DNA from: Ruminococcus sp.
GTDB taxonomy: Bacteria; Bacillota; Clostridia; Oscillospirales; Ruminococcaceae
Assembly (NCBI GenBank): GCA_014799765.1
Contig: JAAVHK010000108.1
Coordinates: forward strand, 1 to 14,939
Length of the DNA: 14,939 bases
Reading direction: 5' to 3'
Shown: positions 6,395 through 14,150 of the stretch, in pieces
Numbering within the stretch: the stretch's first letter is position 1
How the letters are laid out: each line of letters starts with the position of its first letter
Notes under the pieces: model-generated
The model's database searches: none
What the model was told of the DNA's origin: nothing
Seen by the model: the letters and a program-made list of their open reading frames with translations, nothing else
Made by a program: the position numbers and the translations under genes

Positions 6395-7725
6395 CATATA
6401 TCGCTGACGAAGCAAAAACCGATAACGGCAGACTGATTTACACATTCGGATGCGATAAAAATCCGATTCAGGCAAGCAAAGATTTTGCACAGGTTCGCAC
6501 TATGGGAACAGGTCTAAGTTCTGTACTTTCACAACATTTTATCCAGAGTTTTTCCCCTGGTGAGGTTACTCCGGACCAGGCTTTAAAAATCGGAATGGAA
6601 CTATGCGACAAATTCCTTAAAGGCGAATATCAGTATTATCTTGCCGTCCATTAGGATAAGGAACATATTCATTTGCATTGCATTTTCAATAACGTGAATA
6701 TGTTTGACGGACGTACTTTTGAAACGCATGAAAATCAAGGGACTAAAGAGAACCGTTCGTGTAAAAAATTGATGAATTTATCCGATGAAATCTGCGAAAA
6801 TCATGGACTTTCAGTTATAAAAAATCCAGAAAAAACCAAAGGAAAATCGCACTATGAATGGGATATGAACCGGCAAAATTTATCATGGAAAGCCAAGCTG
6901 AAATTTGCAATTGACCAGGTTGTAAAAGAGAGCGACGACTTTGAAGATTTTCTGAAAAAGTGCAGATTGCATAATATCGAAGTCGTGTACAATCCGGAAC
7001 ACGTCATTGACCTGAAATTTCGGCTTGACGGACAAAAGAAATTCGCTCGTGCGAGAACCCTCGGCTGGTACTATGAAAGCAAACAGATTGCCCGAAGAAT
7101 AGCCATGTACAAGGGTGTTATGACATATATTCCGAAAACCGATATTATACGCACCGATACCGACAAAATGCAGTTTTCGTCCGGTCTGGAACGGTGGGCA
7201 GACATCAAAAATATGCAGGAAGCATCACGGGTTATCAACATTCTGACGAAGTACAAAATCGAGAATAACGAACATCTGGAAAGCGTTGCATTGACGGATT
7301 ATTCAAAAATCGGTGCTTTGTCAGAGGAGTTAAACTCGCTGAATACGCAGATTGAAGATTTGTCGATGAAAATAAAAATTGCCCGAAAAATTCAGAAATA
7401 CAAGCCCGTTACGGACGAACTGAAAACGCTTTCCGGACGTAAGAAATCTAAGTTTGAGAAAGAGCATCAGGCTGAAATTTCCGGATATAATCAGGCGGTA
7501 AAACAGATGAAGGAATTTTTTCCCGACGGTCATTTTCCGACTCCCGATAGTATGGACAAAAAAAGAAACGCCCTTATTCAGGAGCGTTCCGAAAAAAACA
7601 AAGAGTATTCTGATTTGAAGTCAACGGTTGCGGAGTTGAATTATGCACGTCAGACACTTGCCGATTACCTCCGAAATGAAAGAAATGTACAGGAAATGAA
7701 ACGTAAAAAAGGCGATTTAGAGTGA
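6343..7725 (+). pseudogene. MOBP-type relaxase with an in-frame TAG stop
   Basis: This would be the transesterase that nicks oriT and leads the strand into the recipient. The reading frame is continuous from ATG 6343 to TGA 7725 (460 codons) except for one TAG at 6652-6654. Motif I is visible as SAIAYIADEAKTDNGRLIY with presumed nucleophile Tyr19. The metal motif HxDxxHxH runs across the stop: His103, then TAG, then Asp105, His108, His110 and His112 (DKEHIHLHCIFN). Residues 150-235 are the relaxase core extension (SWKAKLKFAIDQVVKES, then KFARARTLGWYYESKQIARR). The rest is rich in coiled coil. As read, only a 103-residue fragment lacking the metal site is made. A TTG (6673) restart would lack Tyr19. 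The likeliest origin is a nonsense mutation of one codon. Confidence 0.85.
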
Positions 7726-7726
7726 T

Positions 7727-8146
7727 TTATCCGTGATTTTTCTTGTATTCGTCAAGTGCAATTAGAAATAATTTATTCACACTCAATCCCTGATTTTGTG
7801 CATAAGTCTTGATTGCATCACGTTCACCGTTTGGAATGTAAATTCTAAGCGATTCATATTTTTCTTTCAGATATTTTGCATCTGGTGACTTTTTACGAAG
7901 TGCAGTCTGCTTTTTCTGGCAATCCTTACAGCACTTCTGAGAACCTGCCGTCACCGTGTAAGTGTTCCCACAAATCGGGCAAATCTGCTCACTTCCGATA
8001 GTGATAGACGTTCCGGATTTTTTCTTTTCAATGTACGCTTTATTTCGCAGAACTTGTGCTTTATCACGGCAATTTTCGCAGTATTTTGCACGATTGGAAC
8101 GTGATTCAAATTCATTTCCGCAGATTTCGCAAGTGTGTATAAACAT
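7727..8146 (-). CDS. Zinc-ribbon protein with a C-terminal ribbon-helix-helix domain
   Basis: A 139-residue protein with two treble-clef or zinc-ribbon modules and a DNA-binding tail. Module 1 has Cys6, Cys9, Cys23 and Cys26 (CEICG, then YCENC). Module 2 has Cys56, Cys59, Cys72 or 73 and Cys76 (CPICG, then CCKDC). From about residue 98, SLRIYIPNGERDAIKTYAQN followed by LSVNKLFLIALDEYKK looks like an Arc/MetJ-type ribbon-helix-helix. It has its own promoter (8204-8176) and GGGAGG ribosome site, and its stop lies 1 bp from the relaxase stop, so the two genes are convergent and transcripts will collide. A role as a local regulator of mobilization or partition genes is inferred. I know no name for this arrangement. 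Confidence 0.7.
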   Translation of the reverse strand: MFIHTCEICGNEFESRSNRAKYCENCRDKAQVLRNKAYIEKKKSGTSITIGSEQICPICGNTYTVTAGSQKCCKDCQKKQTALRKKSPDAKYLKEKYESLRIYIPNGERDAIKTYAQNQGLSVNKLFLIALDEYKKNHG

Positions 8147-8175
8147 AATTTTACCTCCCGATTTTCAATGTTTCT

Positions 8176-8204
8176 ATTTTATCACAAATATGGTAATATG
8201 TCAA
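8176..8204 (-). promoter_or_regulatory. Promoter of the zinc-ribbon gene
   Basis: On the minus strand TTGACA (8204-8199), a 17-bp spacer and TAAAAT (8181-8176), 30 bp ahead of the start codon at 8146. Together with the promoter at 8301-8329 it makes 8147-8372 a divergent control region between the minus-strand zinc-ribbon gene and the plus-strand parA run. Confidence 0.75.
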
Positions 8205-8275
8205 TTTTAAATTTATTAGTCAATATGTACTGGTAAAACTGTTGAAATTACTGCATATTGAACGAAGTTTAAAAA

Positions 8276-8368
8276 ATGGAAAAAACTTCTGAAATTATAC
8301 TTGACTTTATGTATAAAGCAATATATAATATAGATACAGCGAAAGCTAAACTCAAGGAAAGGATTTGA
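8276..8368 (+). CDS. Possible 30-residue leader peptide ahead of parA
   Basis: ATG 8276 opens MEKTSEIILDFMYKAIYNID and then TAKAKLKERI, stopping at TGA 8366, 4 bp before the parA ATG. The composition is protein-like and helical, but the ribosome site is poor (GAAG) and the frame runs through the promoter at 8301-8329. If that promoter is the true one, only a shortened form from the inner ATG could be translated. It could be a genuine small gene or chance. Confidence 0.3.
   Translation: MEKTSEIILDFMYKAIYNIDTAKAKLKERI
8301..8329 (+). promoter_or_regulatory. Promoter of the parA-parB run
   Basis: TTGACT (8301-8306), a 17-bp spacer and TATAAT (8324-8329). Transcription would start about 35 bp ahead of parA, whose ribosome site AAGGAAAGGA is near 8354-8363. 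The genes from parA to the tail at 14036 are tightly spaced on this strand and no other strong promoter was noticed, so this may drive the whole run. Confidence 0.7.
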
Positions 8369-8372
8369 TAAA

Positions 8373-9078
8373 ATGAGTAAAATTATTGCTGTATCAAACC
8401 AAAAAGGAGGTGTAAGCAAGACCACAACCGCCTACAATCTCGGAGCGTGCATGGCTTTGAATCATGGGAAAAGCGTTCTGCTTGTCGATGCCGACCCACA
8501 GGCGAATCTCTCCAAATATCTCGGCTACGAACCAGACGGCAATCCGTCATTGCGACAAGGCAAACATGGACTATATCGCATCAGACATCAATCTTGCAAG
8601 CTGTGAAATTCTCATGACATCGGCACTTTCGAGGGAAACAATTCTGAAAAGAATACTGTCCGAAAACGTCACAGACGGCTATGATTTCGTGATTATCGAC
8701 TGTCTGCCCTCGCTCGGAACTATGCTGATTAACGCCCTCACCACTGCCGATAAAGTGCTGATACCCGTGCAGACACAGGAATTTTCAATGGACGGTCTAC
8801 AGGCTCTCGAATCGCTTATCCAACAGATTAAAACCACAATAAATCCGAAATTGGAACTGCTCGGAATACTGCCTACCATGGTTGACCGCACGAAAATTAG
8901 CAGGGCTTGTATTGAAGTTCTTAACGAAAAATACGGTCAAATCATGTTCAGAACGTCAATCAGCAGAGCAATTCAGGCGGCAAACAGTGCGAAAAATAAG
9001 ACTCCACTTTGCTTGTCAGCAGGAAAACTCAGCACGGAATATGAAAATCTTACACAGGAGGTAATTGAAAGATGTTAA
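8373..9078 (+). pseudogene. ParA-family partition ATPase with an out-of-frame internal deletion
   Basis: A deviant Walker ATPase that would position or segregate the excised element. The N-terminus reads SKIIAVSNQKGGVSKTTTAY (Walker A' KGGVSKT) and VLLVDADPQAN, then leaves frame after DGNPSL and stops at 8606. The rest is in the next frame: DYIASDINLASCEILMTSA, the Walker B-like VIIDCLPSLG and VLIPVQTQEFSMDGLQALES, to TGT TAA at 9078. Family members have about 255-275 residues; here both parts together allow only about 235. The stretch that normally links the two is missing, so this is a deletion of roughly 25-30 codons with loss of frame near 8540-8560, not just a one-base error. Its end overlaps the next gene by 7 bp. 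Confidence 0.8.
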
Positions 9079-9293
9079 AGACACCCGAAATGGCTATGAA
9101 CCGCAGAAAATCCGTCACTACCAAGTGTTACGGAGAAATCACCAAATGGGACGAAAGAGAACAGGCTAAGGACTTTTTCCTTGAGGCTATGATGAATTCC
9201 GACGGTGCAGAATACGAGCGTTATTCCGCTGTCTACATTCAGCTTGTCAATGGTCTTTCGTATTGCATCGACTGCGAGGAGGACGAAGAATGA
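9072..9293 (+). CDS. Small conserved mobile-element protein between parA and parB
   Basis: A 73-residue acidic protein with the core YGEITKWDEREQAKDFFLEA and a Cys pair near the end (CIDC). AGGAGG stands ahead of ATG 9072. It overlaps the parA end by 7 bp and the parB start by ATGA, so all three would be translated together. Proteins with this core are, as I remember them, frequent in Clostridia integrative elements next to partition genes, but I know no function. The frame is intact. Confidence 0.7.
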   Translation: MLKTPEMAMNRRKSVTTKCYGEITKWDEREQAKDFFLEAMMNSDGAEYERYSAVYIQLVNGLSYCIDCEEDEE

Positions 9294-10237
9294 ACATTCC
9301 ACAGTTTGACTTAAACTCATTTCTTGCCACACCTACAGCATTACAAAACGCCGTAAAACAGATACCATGCGAAATGCTTCGTCCGTACCACAATCACCGC
9401 TTTGCACTCTATACAGGCGAACGTCTTGACGATATGGTTGCAAGTATCAAGGCAAACGGCGTAATTAGTCCGATAATCGTTCAGCCGTGCGATATTGGCT
9501 ATGAAATTCTCATCGGTCACAACCGTTGGAACGCCTCACAAATAGCAGGAATAACTACAATTCCTGCTATCGTGAAAGAGGGACTTTCCGAGCAGGAAGC
9601 GGAAATGTACGTCATTGAATCCAATCTTATTCAGCGTGGATTTGACAATCTAAAAATCAGTGAACGTGCAAGCGTTATCGCACTTCGACACAGTGAAATG
9701 TTCTCACAAGGAAAAAGAAATGACATTATTCACGAACTTCAAATGCTTGAAAATCCCGAAAAAATAACTTCGTCTCAATTTGAGACGAAGTTGCAGAGTG
9801 GAGACAGCAAGCAGAATATCGCCGAAAATTACGGAATGAGTCGTGCGAGCGTTGCAAGACTTCTGCGTATCGACAAGCTGATTTTTGAACTAAAAGGACT
9901 TGTTGACAGCGGAAAAATAGCCGTAAGAAGTGGCGTGGAATTATCCTATCTTTCAGAAGAAACACAGCTTGAAATTGCGGAATTATCGGAAAATTATTCG
10001 ATTGATATGAAGAAATCCAAACTTCTCAGGGAATCGGCAGACGAAAACGGCAATGTGAAAAATTCCGACATAATCAGAATACTTGACGGCAAAAAAATTA
10101 CCGCTGAAAAAAGTAAATCCGTGAAAATCAATAGCGATACTTTCAACCGATATTTTCAGCCGTCCGCAAAACCAAAGGAAATTACAGAAACTATCGAAAA
10201 AGCACTTGAATTTTATTTCAAAAACAGACAGGAGTAA
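9290..10237 (+). CDS. ParB-like partition / DNA-binding protein
   Basis: A 315-residue protein. The ParB N-terminal domain covers about residues 25-112 (LRPYHNHRFALYTGERLDDM, then the nucleotide-binding motif GHNRWNA at 76-82, where chromosomal ParB has GERRxRA). The helix-turn-helix is at about 174-195 (KQNIAENYGMSRASVARLLR). The start is set to ATG 9290 because GAGGAGG lies directly ahead and the codon overlaps the previous stop as ATGA; a longer in-frame start at 9263 is less likely. It would load onto a parS-like site and pair with ParA. The frame is intact although ParA is broken, so it may survive as a DNA-binding regulator. No parS-like repeat was found by eye. Confidence 0.85.
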   Translation: MNIPQFDLNSFLATPTALQNAVKQIPCEMLRPYHNHRFALYTGERLDDMVASIKANGVISPIIVQPCDIGYEILIGHNRWNASQIAGITTIPAIVKEGLSEQEAEMYVIESNLIQRGFDNLKISERASVIALRHSEMFSQGKRNDIIHELQMLENPEKITSSQFETKLQSGDSKQNIAENYGMSRASVARLLRIDKLIFELKGLVDSGKIAVRSGVELSYLSEETQLEIAELSENYSIDMKKSKLLRESADENGNVKNSDIIRILDGKKITAEKSKSVKINSDTFNRYFQPSAKPKEITETIEKALEFYFKNRQE

Positions 10238-10240
10238 AAA

Positions 10241-10971
10241 ATGAAGATTGGATTGATTGACGTTGACGGACATCATTTTCCGAATATTCCGCTTATGAAA
10301 TTATCCGCATGGCACAAGCAAAACGGTGACAGTGTGGATTGGTATAATCCGACGTTATGCGAAAAAATGGATATTGTGTATATGTCAAAAATTTTCAGCT
10401 TTACTGACGACTATCAATTATCAGTTTATGCCGATAAAATTGTAAAAAGCGGAAGTGGTTACGCAATAAAAGTTGTTGACGGAAAAGAGGTCTATGATAA
10501 GTCCGCCGATGTCAATCTTCCTTATGAAATTGAACATATTTCCCCTGATTACAGCCTTTATCCCGACCTGACAAAAGATACTGCATACGGTTTTCTGACA
10601 CGAGTCTGTCCACGTAATTGCGAATTTTGTCACGTCGGAATCAAGGAGGGGAAATGCTCCGTGAAAGTCGCTGATTTGTCGGAGTTCTGGGACGGACAGA
10701 AAAATATTGTCCTTTGCGACCCTAATCTACTCGCTTGCAGGGATTGGAAAAATCTTCTACAACAACTCATTGACAGCAAGGCTTACGTTGACATAAATCA
10801 GGGTGTAGACCGAGGAAAAGGCGGAAATTATCAGCCGTCTGAAAACAAAAAATATTCATTTTGCGTGGGACAGATACGGTGAAAAACAATATCCGAAAAC
10901 TGCAAAGGTGGGTTAATAATCGCATTATTTTCCGCAGTGTTCCGACGTTTGACGAGTATTTAACAAAATAA
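10241..10971 (+). pseudogene. Radical SAM protein of integrative elements, internally deleted
   Basis: The intact N-terminal part (MKIGLIDVDGHHFPNIPLMK) resembles a cobalamin-binding-like domain and is followed by the radical SAM motif CX3CX2C at Cys123, Cys127 and Cys130 (CPRNCEFC), then LSEFWDGQKNIVLCDPNLLA. After DINQGVD the frame is lost. Pieces of the rest survive in other frames: KAEIISRLKTKNIHFAWDRY (about 10815-10880) and, after a larger gap, WVNNRIIFRSVPTFDEYLTK ending at TAA 10969-10971. The full family has about 320-340 residues, so one short deletion near 10810 and one of roughly 60-80 codons near 10905 have occurred. The first frame stops at 10882, giving 213 residues. The iron-sulfur site is intact but the barrel is not complete. 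The substrate is unknown. Confidence 0.75.
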
Positions 10972-11019
10972 AAAGGAGGAATTGTTACGATTACAATCAC
11001 GATTCAGGAGCTTGACAAA

Positions 11020-11439
11020 ATGCTCCGAAAACTTAGACCTCAGATTTGCGAGGTCATCAAAAAAACGGAATTTGAGGACTGCGACAATTTATTCACACTC
11101 AAGGATTCCGAAAAAATTGCAAATCCCGACGAATTTCAGCTTATCGAGGAATACACGGACGCACTCTCGCACCTCTGCAATGCTTATGAAATTCTCGATT
11201 ATCTGCACCGTCCGATTGGTGAGGAGAGTACGCTTTTTCTTAACTCTAACGGTAATTTTGAGTGCAGTTTTCACACGTTCCATTGTGGTGACAGAATAGA
11301 ATTTTACATCTATGACGTGGAGTATGAAAGCTACAAATGGTGCATAAGCCGTGTCGAACATGACGGCGAAAAATACTACATAGTACACCACAGAAACGTC
11401 GATATGAACGGTCTGCGTGTACGTAACAGAAAAAGGTGA
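11020..11439 (+). CDS. DUF5348-like mobile-element protein
   Basis: A 139-residue protein of unknown function. Its C-terminal half (GDRIEFYIYDVEYESYKWCI, then RVEHDGEKYYIVHHRNVDMN and GLRVRNRKR) fits the DUF5348 family as I remember it. The start is uncertain. The frame is open further back to ACG 10987, which stands exactly where a start belongs after AAGGAGG (10974-10980), so the ancestral ATG may have mutated to ACG. ATG 11020 is used here because it has its own CAGGAG at 11005-11010. The gene ends a few bases before the helicase start, implying co-translation. Confidence 0.6.
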   Translation: MLRKLRPQICEVIKKTEFEDCDNLFTLKDSEKIANPDEFQLIEEYTDALSHLCNAYEILDYLHRPIGEESTLFLNSNGNFECSFHTFHCGDRIEFYIYDVEYESYKWCISRVEHDGEKYYIVHHRNVDMNGLRVRNRKR

Positions 11440-11444
11440 AACTT

Positions 11445-12984
11445 ATGATTTTACGTGATTATCAACAGGAATGCGTTGACATAATTAACGGTACGGAAAG
11501 CGGTTCGTATCTGGTTTCGGTTGCTACAGGACTTGGAAAAACCGTAATTTTTTCGCACATAAAAAGACGTGGAAAAATGCTCATTTTATCGCATCGTGAA
11601 GAACTTGTATGGCAACCGAAAAATATTTTGACTGCTCCTTTGGTGTGGAGCAGTCGAAAATTCACAGCAACGGTGAGGACGTAATTTCGGCAAGTGTGCA
11701 GTCGCTTGTACATCGACTGAAAGACTTTTCGCCTGACGAATTTGACATAATCATAACCGACGAGGCTCACCACGCTGTCGCCAAAACGTACCGGAAAATT
11801 TACGATTATTTCAAACCACGTCTGCACGTTGGATTTACGGCTACTCCGAACCGTGGCGACAAAATAAAATTAGGTGGAATTTACAACAAAATTATTTTTC
11901 AGCGTGACCTGAAATGGGGTATCAAAAACGGCTATTTATCGGATATTCGCTGTATGACGGTTAATATCGGGTATAATCTGAGTGATGTTCATAAAAATCG
12001 TGACGACCTGAATATTACCGCACTTTCAGATGCCGTCAATACTCCGATACAGAATCAGGCAGTTGCGGAGGCTTATAAAAAATACGCTGTCGGGCAGACC
12101 TTGATTTTCGCAACAACCGTAAAACACGCCGAAAACATTGCAAAACTGATTGACGGTGCGGTTGTTGTTTCGGCGGAAACTCCGAACAGAAATGAAATTA
12201 TTCAGAAATTTACAAACCGTGAAATTCCGTGTATCGTAAACTGCATGGTATTCACGGAAGGCACGGATATGCCGTTGATTGAGACCGTAATTATCGCACG
12301 TCCGACAAGAAATGTAAGTCTTTATACGCAAATGGTCGGCAGAGGTTTAAGGCTGTATGACGGCAAAAAATCACTTCTTCTGATTGATTGTGTGGGTGTT
12401 ACGGGAAAACTTGACATCTGCACTGCTCCGGATTTATTAGGAATTGATAAAATTCATGAAAGTGTCAGGAGGAAAAAAATCAACGGAAAACTTCTCACGG
12501 AAATTGAAGAAATTATCAACAATGAAGCCACAAAAATGCCTGACTGGAAAATAAATGCACAGTTGGTACAGATTTTTGAAACCGACGGAAAATACGATAC
12601 TCACGGAATAAATTTTGTCATGTTGCCTAACGGTGACATGACCTGTTCCGTCGGTAATGGGCAGACTTTCAAGGTTTTTGCGGAGGATATGACCGGTAAC
12701 AGTCATGCAGTTCTGGCTTATAAAAACAAGGTTTTGCAGGAAATTCCAACTGCTCCAATGCAGGAAATTCTTGACGAAATCTATCAGATGTTAGTATGCG
12801 ATTATCAGGAAAGTATTGCTTTGTGGGATTTAAAAAAAGTACAGCAATGGGGAGAAAATCCCGCAACAGATTCCCAAAAAAATATGATTCGCAGAAAAAT
12901 GAAAAAAGAGACCTCGAAAATATTGACATGGAAAATCTTACAAAATACGAGGCAAGCGTTCTGATTGGTCAGATTTTCGGATAG
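11445..12984 (+). pseudogene. DEAD/DEAH-box helicase with two 1-base frameshifts
   Basis: A superfamily 2 DNA/RNA helicase of the SSL2/type III restriction-like group. The first part (RDYQQECVDIINGTESGSYL) contains Walker A ATGLGKT at residues 27-33 and LILSHREELVWQP. The frame then shifts. One base missing after CCG 11616-11618 would restore EKYFDCSFGVEQSKIHS. The main part holds DEAH (11759-11770), FTATPNRGD, and motif VI QMVGRGLRLYDGKK. Near the end the A6 run at 12902-12907 lacks one A; restored, the protein ends DMENLTKYEASVLIGQIFG at TAG 12984. Repaired length would be 513 residues. As read, the first frame ends at 11684 and the large second frame (11609-12964) lacks Walker A, so no active helicase is expected. 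Confidence 0.85.
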
Positions 12985-12992
12985 GAGTTTTT

Positions 12993-13664
12993 ATGAAAAA
13001 AATGATTTTATCACTCGCAATAACGGCTGTATTTCTTGCTTTTCCGATTGTTACACACGCTGAGGAAATGCTCGAAAAAGACTACATAACGGCTGAAATA
13101 TGGGAAGAAATCTGGTTAGGTAAAAGCGATGACGGAACTGAATTTCCGGAATCTTCATACAAGCATCATCTTCTTGAAAAATGGGTTGACGAGAATTACG
13201 GCGATGACAATTACGACTGGACGGCTATCGGTGAACTGAAATATTCTTACAGGAATTACTACAAAAATCTGACGGAAAACTGGGATTTCAACGACGACAA
13301 CGGCATCTGGACTATCGAAACCGAGGACAATTTTTATAGTTTTCAACTTGTAAATAATCAGTGGAATATGCTTGACGAAAACGGCAGTACCATTGATATT
13401 TTCCCGATTTTCAGTACCATTGAAGAAGAAAAAATTGAACGTCCGATTAATGATAACGGCAACAGTTCACCGAGAGTTATCGGCGACGTAACACGCACAG
13501 AAACGTCCTTTGACAGCATTGCTGATTCAGATAATGAATTTACCAGTGTAACTATTGAAAACGTTTTGGAGCGTTCTGAGAGTAGCTCTCTTCCGTTTGT
13601 TATTGGCGGACTTGCAATTGTCGTATCCGGTACGGCTTTTGTGATTTACAAAAAAAGAAAGTGA
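12993..13664 (+). CDS. Secreted, membrane-anchored protein of unknown function
   Basis: A 223-residue protein with a clear signal peptide (MKKMILSLAITAVFLAFPIV, likely cut after THA at residue 23). An acidic, aromatic-rich extracellular domain of about 175 residues follows, with WEEIWLGKSDDG and YSYRNYYKNLTENWDFNDDN. A Ser-rich linker leads to one transmembrane helix (about 201-219, FVIGGLAIVVSGTAFVIY) and a KKRK tail, so it stays anchored with the domain outside. There is no LPXTG-type motif. AGGAG at 12983-12987 sets the start, 8 bp after the repaired helicase stop. The frame is intact. No family is recognised. It heads the three-gene tail of the element and could be a surface or exclusion factor, which is speculation. 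Confidence 0.75.
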   Translation: MKKMILSLAITAVFLAFPIVTHAEEMLEKDYITAEIWEEIWLGKSDDGTEFPESSYKHHLLEKWVDENYGDDNYDWTAIGELKYSYRNYYKNLTENWDFNDDNGIWTIETEDNFYSFQLVNNQWNMLDENGSTIDIFPIFSTIEEEKIERPINDNGNSSPRVIGDVTRTETSFDSIADSDNEFTSVTIENVLERSESSSLPFVIGGLAIVVSGTAFVIYKKRK

Positions 13665-13673
13665 GGAATTACT

Positions 13674-13910
13674 ATGATTTTTAAAAGCGAAAAATGGGAA
13701 CTTGATACCGAAAAAATCACTGTCAGAAATATTCCGGACGGTACAATTTACGAGTTTTACACAGACTATATCCGTTATCATCTGCATTTCTACGAGGAAC
13801 ATTTGCCTGAACGTTTGCAGAAACTTGTTGACACCGGCGAAATTCTCGAATATCTTGAGGAACTTGAAATTAAGGTCACGGACGAAATCAATGAACAGAC
13901 TGAAATCTAA
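13674..13910 (+). CDS. Small acidic protein of unknown function
   Basis: A 78-residue cytoplasmic protein without signal or membrane segment. It is rich in Glu and Tyr, with a helical second half (RYHLHFYEEHLPERLQKLVD, then EILEYLEELEIKV). GTGAGGA precedes the ATG, 9 bp after the stop of the secreted-protein gene, so the two are probably one operon. I recognise no family. Similar small helical proteins are common at the ends of Clostridia mobile elements. Confidence 0.6.
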   Translation: MIFKSEKWELDTEKITVRNIPDGTIYEFYTDYIRYHLHFYEEHLPERLQKLVDTGEILEYLEELEIKVTDEINEQTEI

Positions 13911-14036
13911 ATGAACAACAGCAAGGAATATCAGATTGCCCTTGAATCAGGAAATCTTGTTGAAGTCGGACAAATCGGCAATATGCTCCGTGAAAAAGCA
14001 AAAGAAAGTCTTTATGATTCCATGATTTTTATTTAA
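13911..14036 (+). CDS. Possible 41-residue small protein
   Basis: ATG 13911 follows the previous TAA directly and the frame reads MNNSKEYQIALESGNLVEVG, then QIGNMLREKAKESLYDSMIF, to TAA 14034. It is helical and protein-like, but lacks a good ribosome site, so it would depend on coupling to the gene before it. It may be a truncated relic of a longer gene. It is the last plus-strand gene before the terminator at 14062. Confidence 0.45.
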   Translation: MNNSKEYQIALESGNLVEVGQIGNMLREKAKESLYDSMIFI

Positions 14037-14061
14037 AATAAAAAAGTCCTGAATACAGATA

Positions 14062-14091
14062 AACCGGAAGCTTTTACACTTTCGGTTTTTT
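14062..14091 (+). terminator. Terminator of the plus-strand run
   Basis: AACCGGAAG (14062-14070) pairs with CTTTCGGTT (14079-14087) through one G-U pair, and a T-tract follows to 14091. It would end the long plus-strand transcript about 25 bp after the last small gene. Confidence 0.8.
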
Positions 14092-14102
14092 CTTTGTTAT
14101 TG

Positions 14103-14138
14103 AAAAAAACAGGAACATTCTTTTATTGAATGTCCCTG
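14103..14138 (-). terminator. Terminator of the surface-protein gene
   Basis: Read on the minus strand, CAGGGACATTC (14138-14128) pairs with GAATGTTCCTG (14120-14110) with one wobble, around a 7-nt loop, followed by a run of seven T (14109-14103). It stands 13 bp after the stop codon of the minus-strand gene and faces the terminator at 14062-14091. Confidence 0.85.
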
Positions 14139-14150
14139 GTTAATTAAAAT

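Larger units (their letters stand above)
2464..14036. mobile_element. Decaying mobilizable integrative element in tRNA-Leu(CAA)
   Basis: From the tRNA end onward the genes are integrase, excisionase, sigma-like factor, XRE repressor, oriT-like region, mobC, relaxase, zinc-ribbon protein, parA, parB, radical SAM gene, DUF5348-like gene, helicase and three small tail genes. That set is typical of Clostridia integrative elements. No VirB4, VirD4/TraG or other transfer-channel gene is visible, so it would depend on a helper, or the rest lies outside. The integrase, sigma-like factor, relaxase, parA, radical SAM and helicase frames are all damaged. The left end is inferred from the tRNA. The right end is uncertain: no second copy of the tRNA 3' sequence is seen in the window. 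Position 14036, the last plus-strand stop before two facing terminators, is only a working boundary. Confidence 0.7.

Noticed and set aside
6673..7725. The second relaxase half as an independent gene starting at TTG 6673
   Set aside because: The TTG is a leucine codon in the middle of the conserved HxHxH motif and lacks a ribosome site; it is the same frame continued after the TAG.
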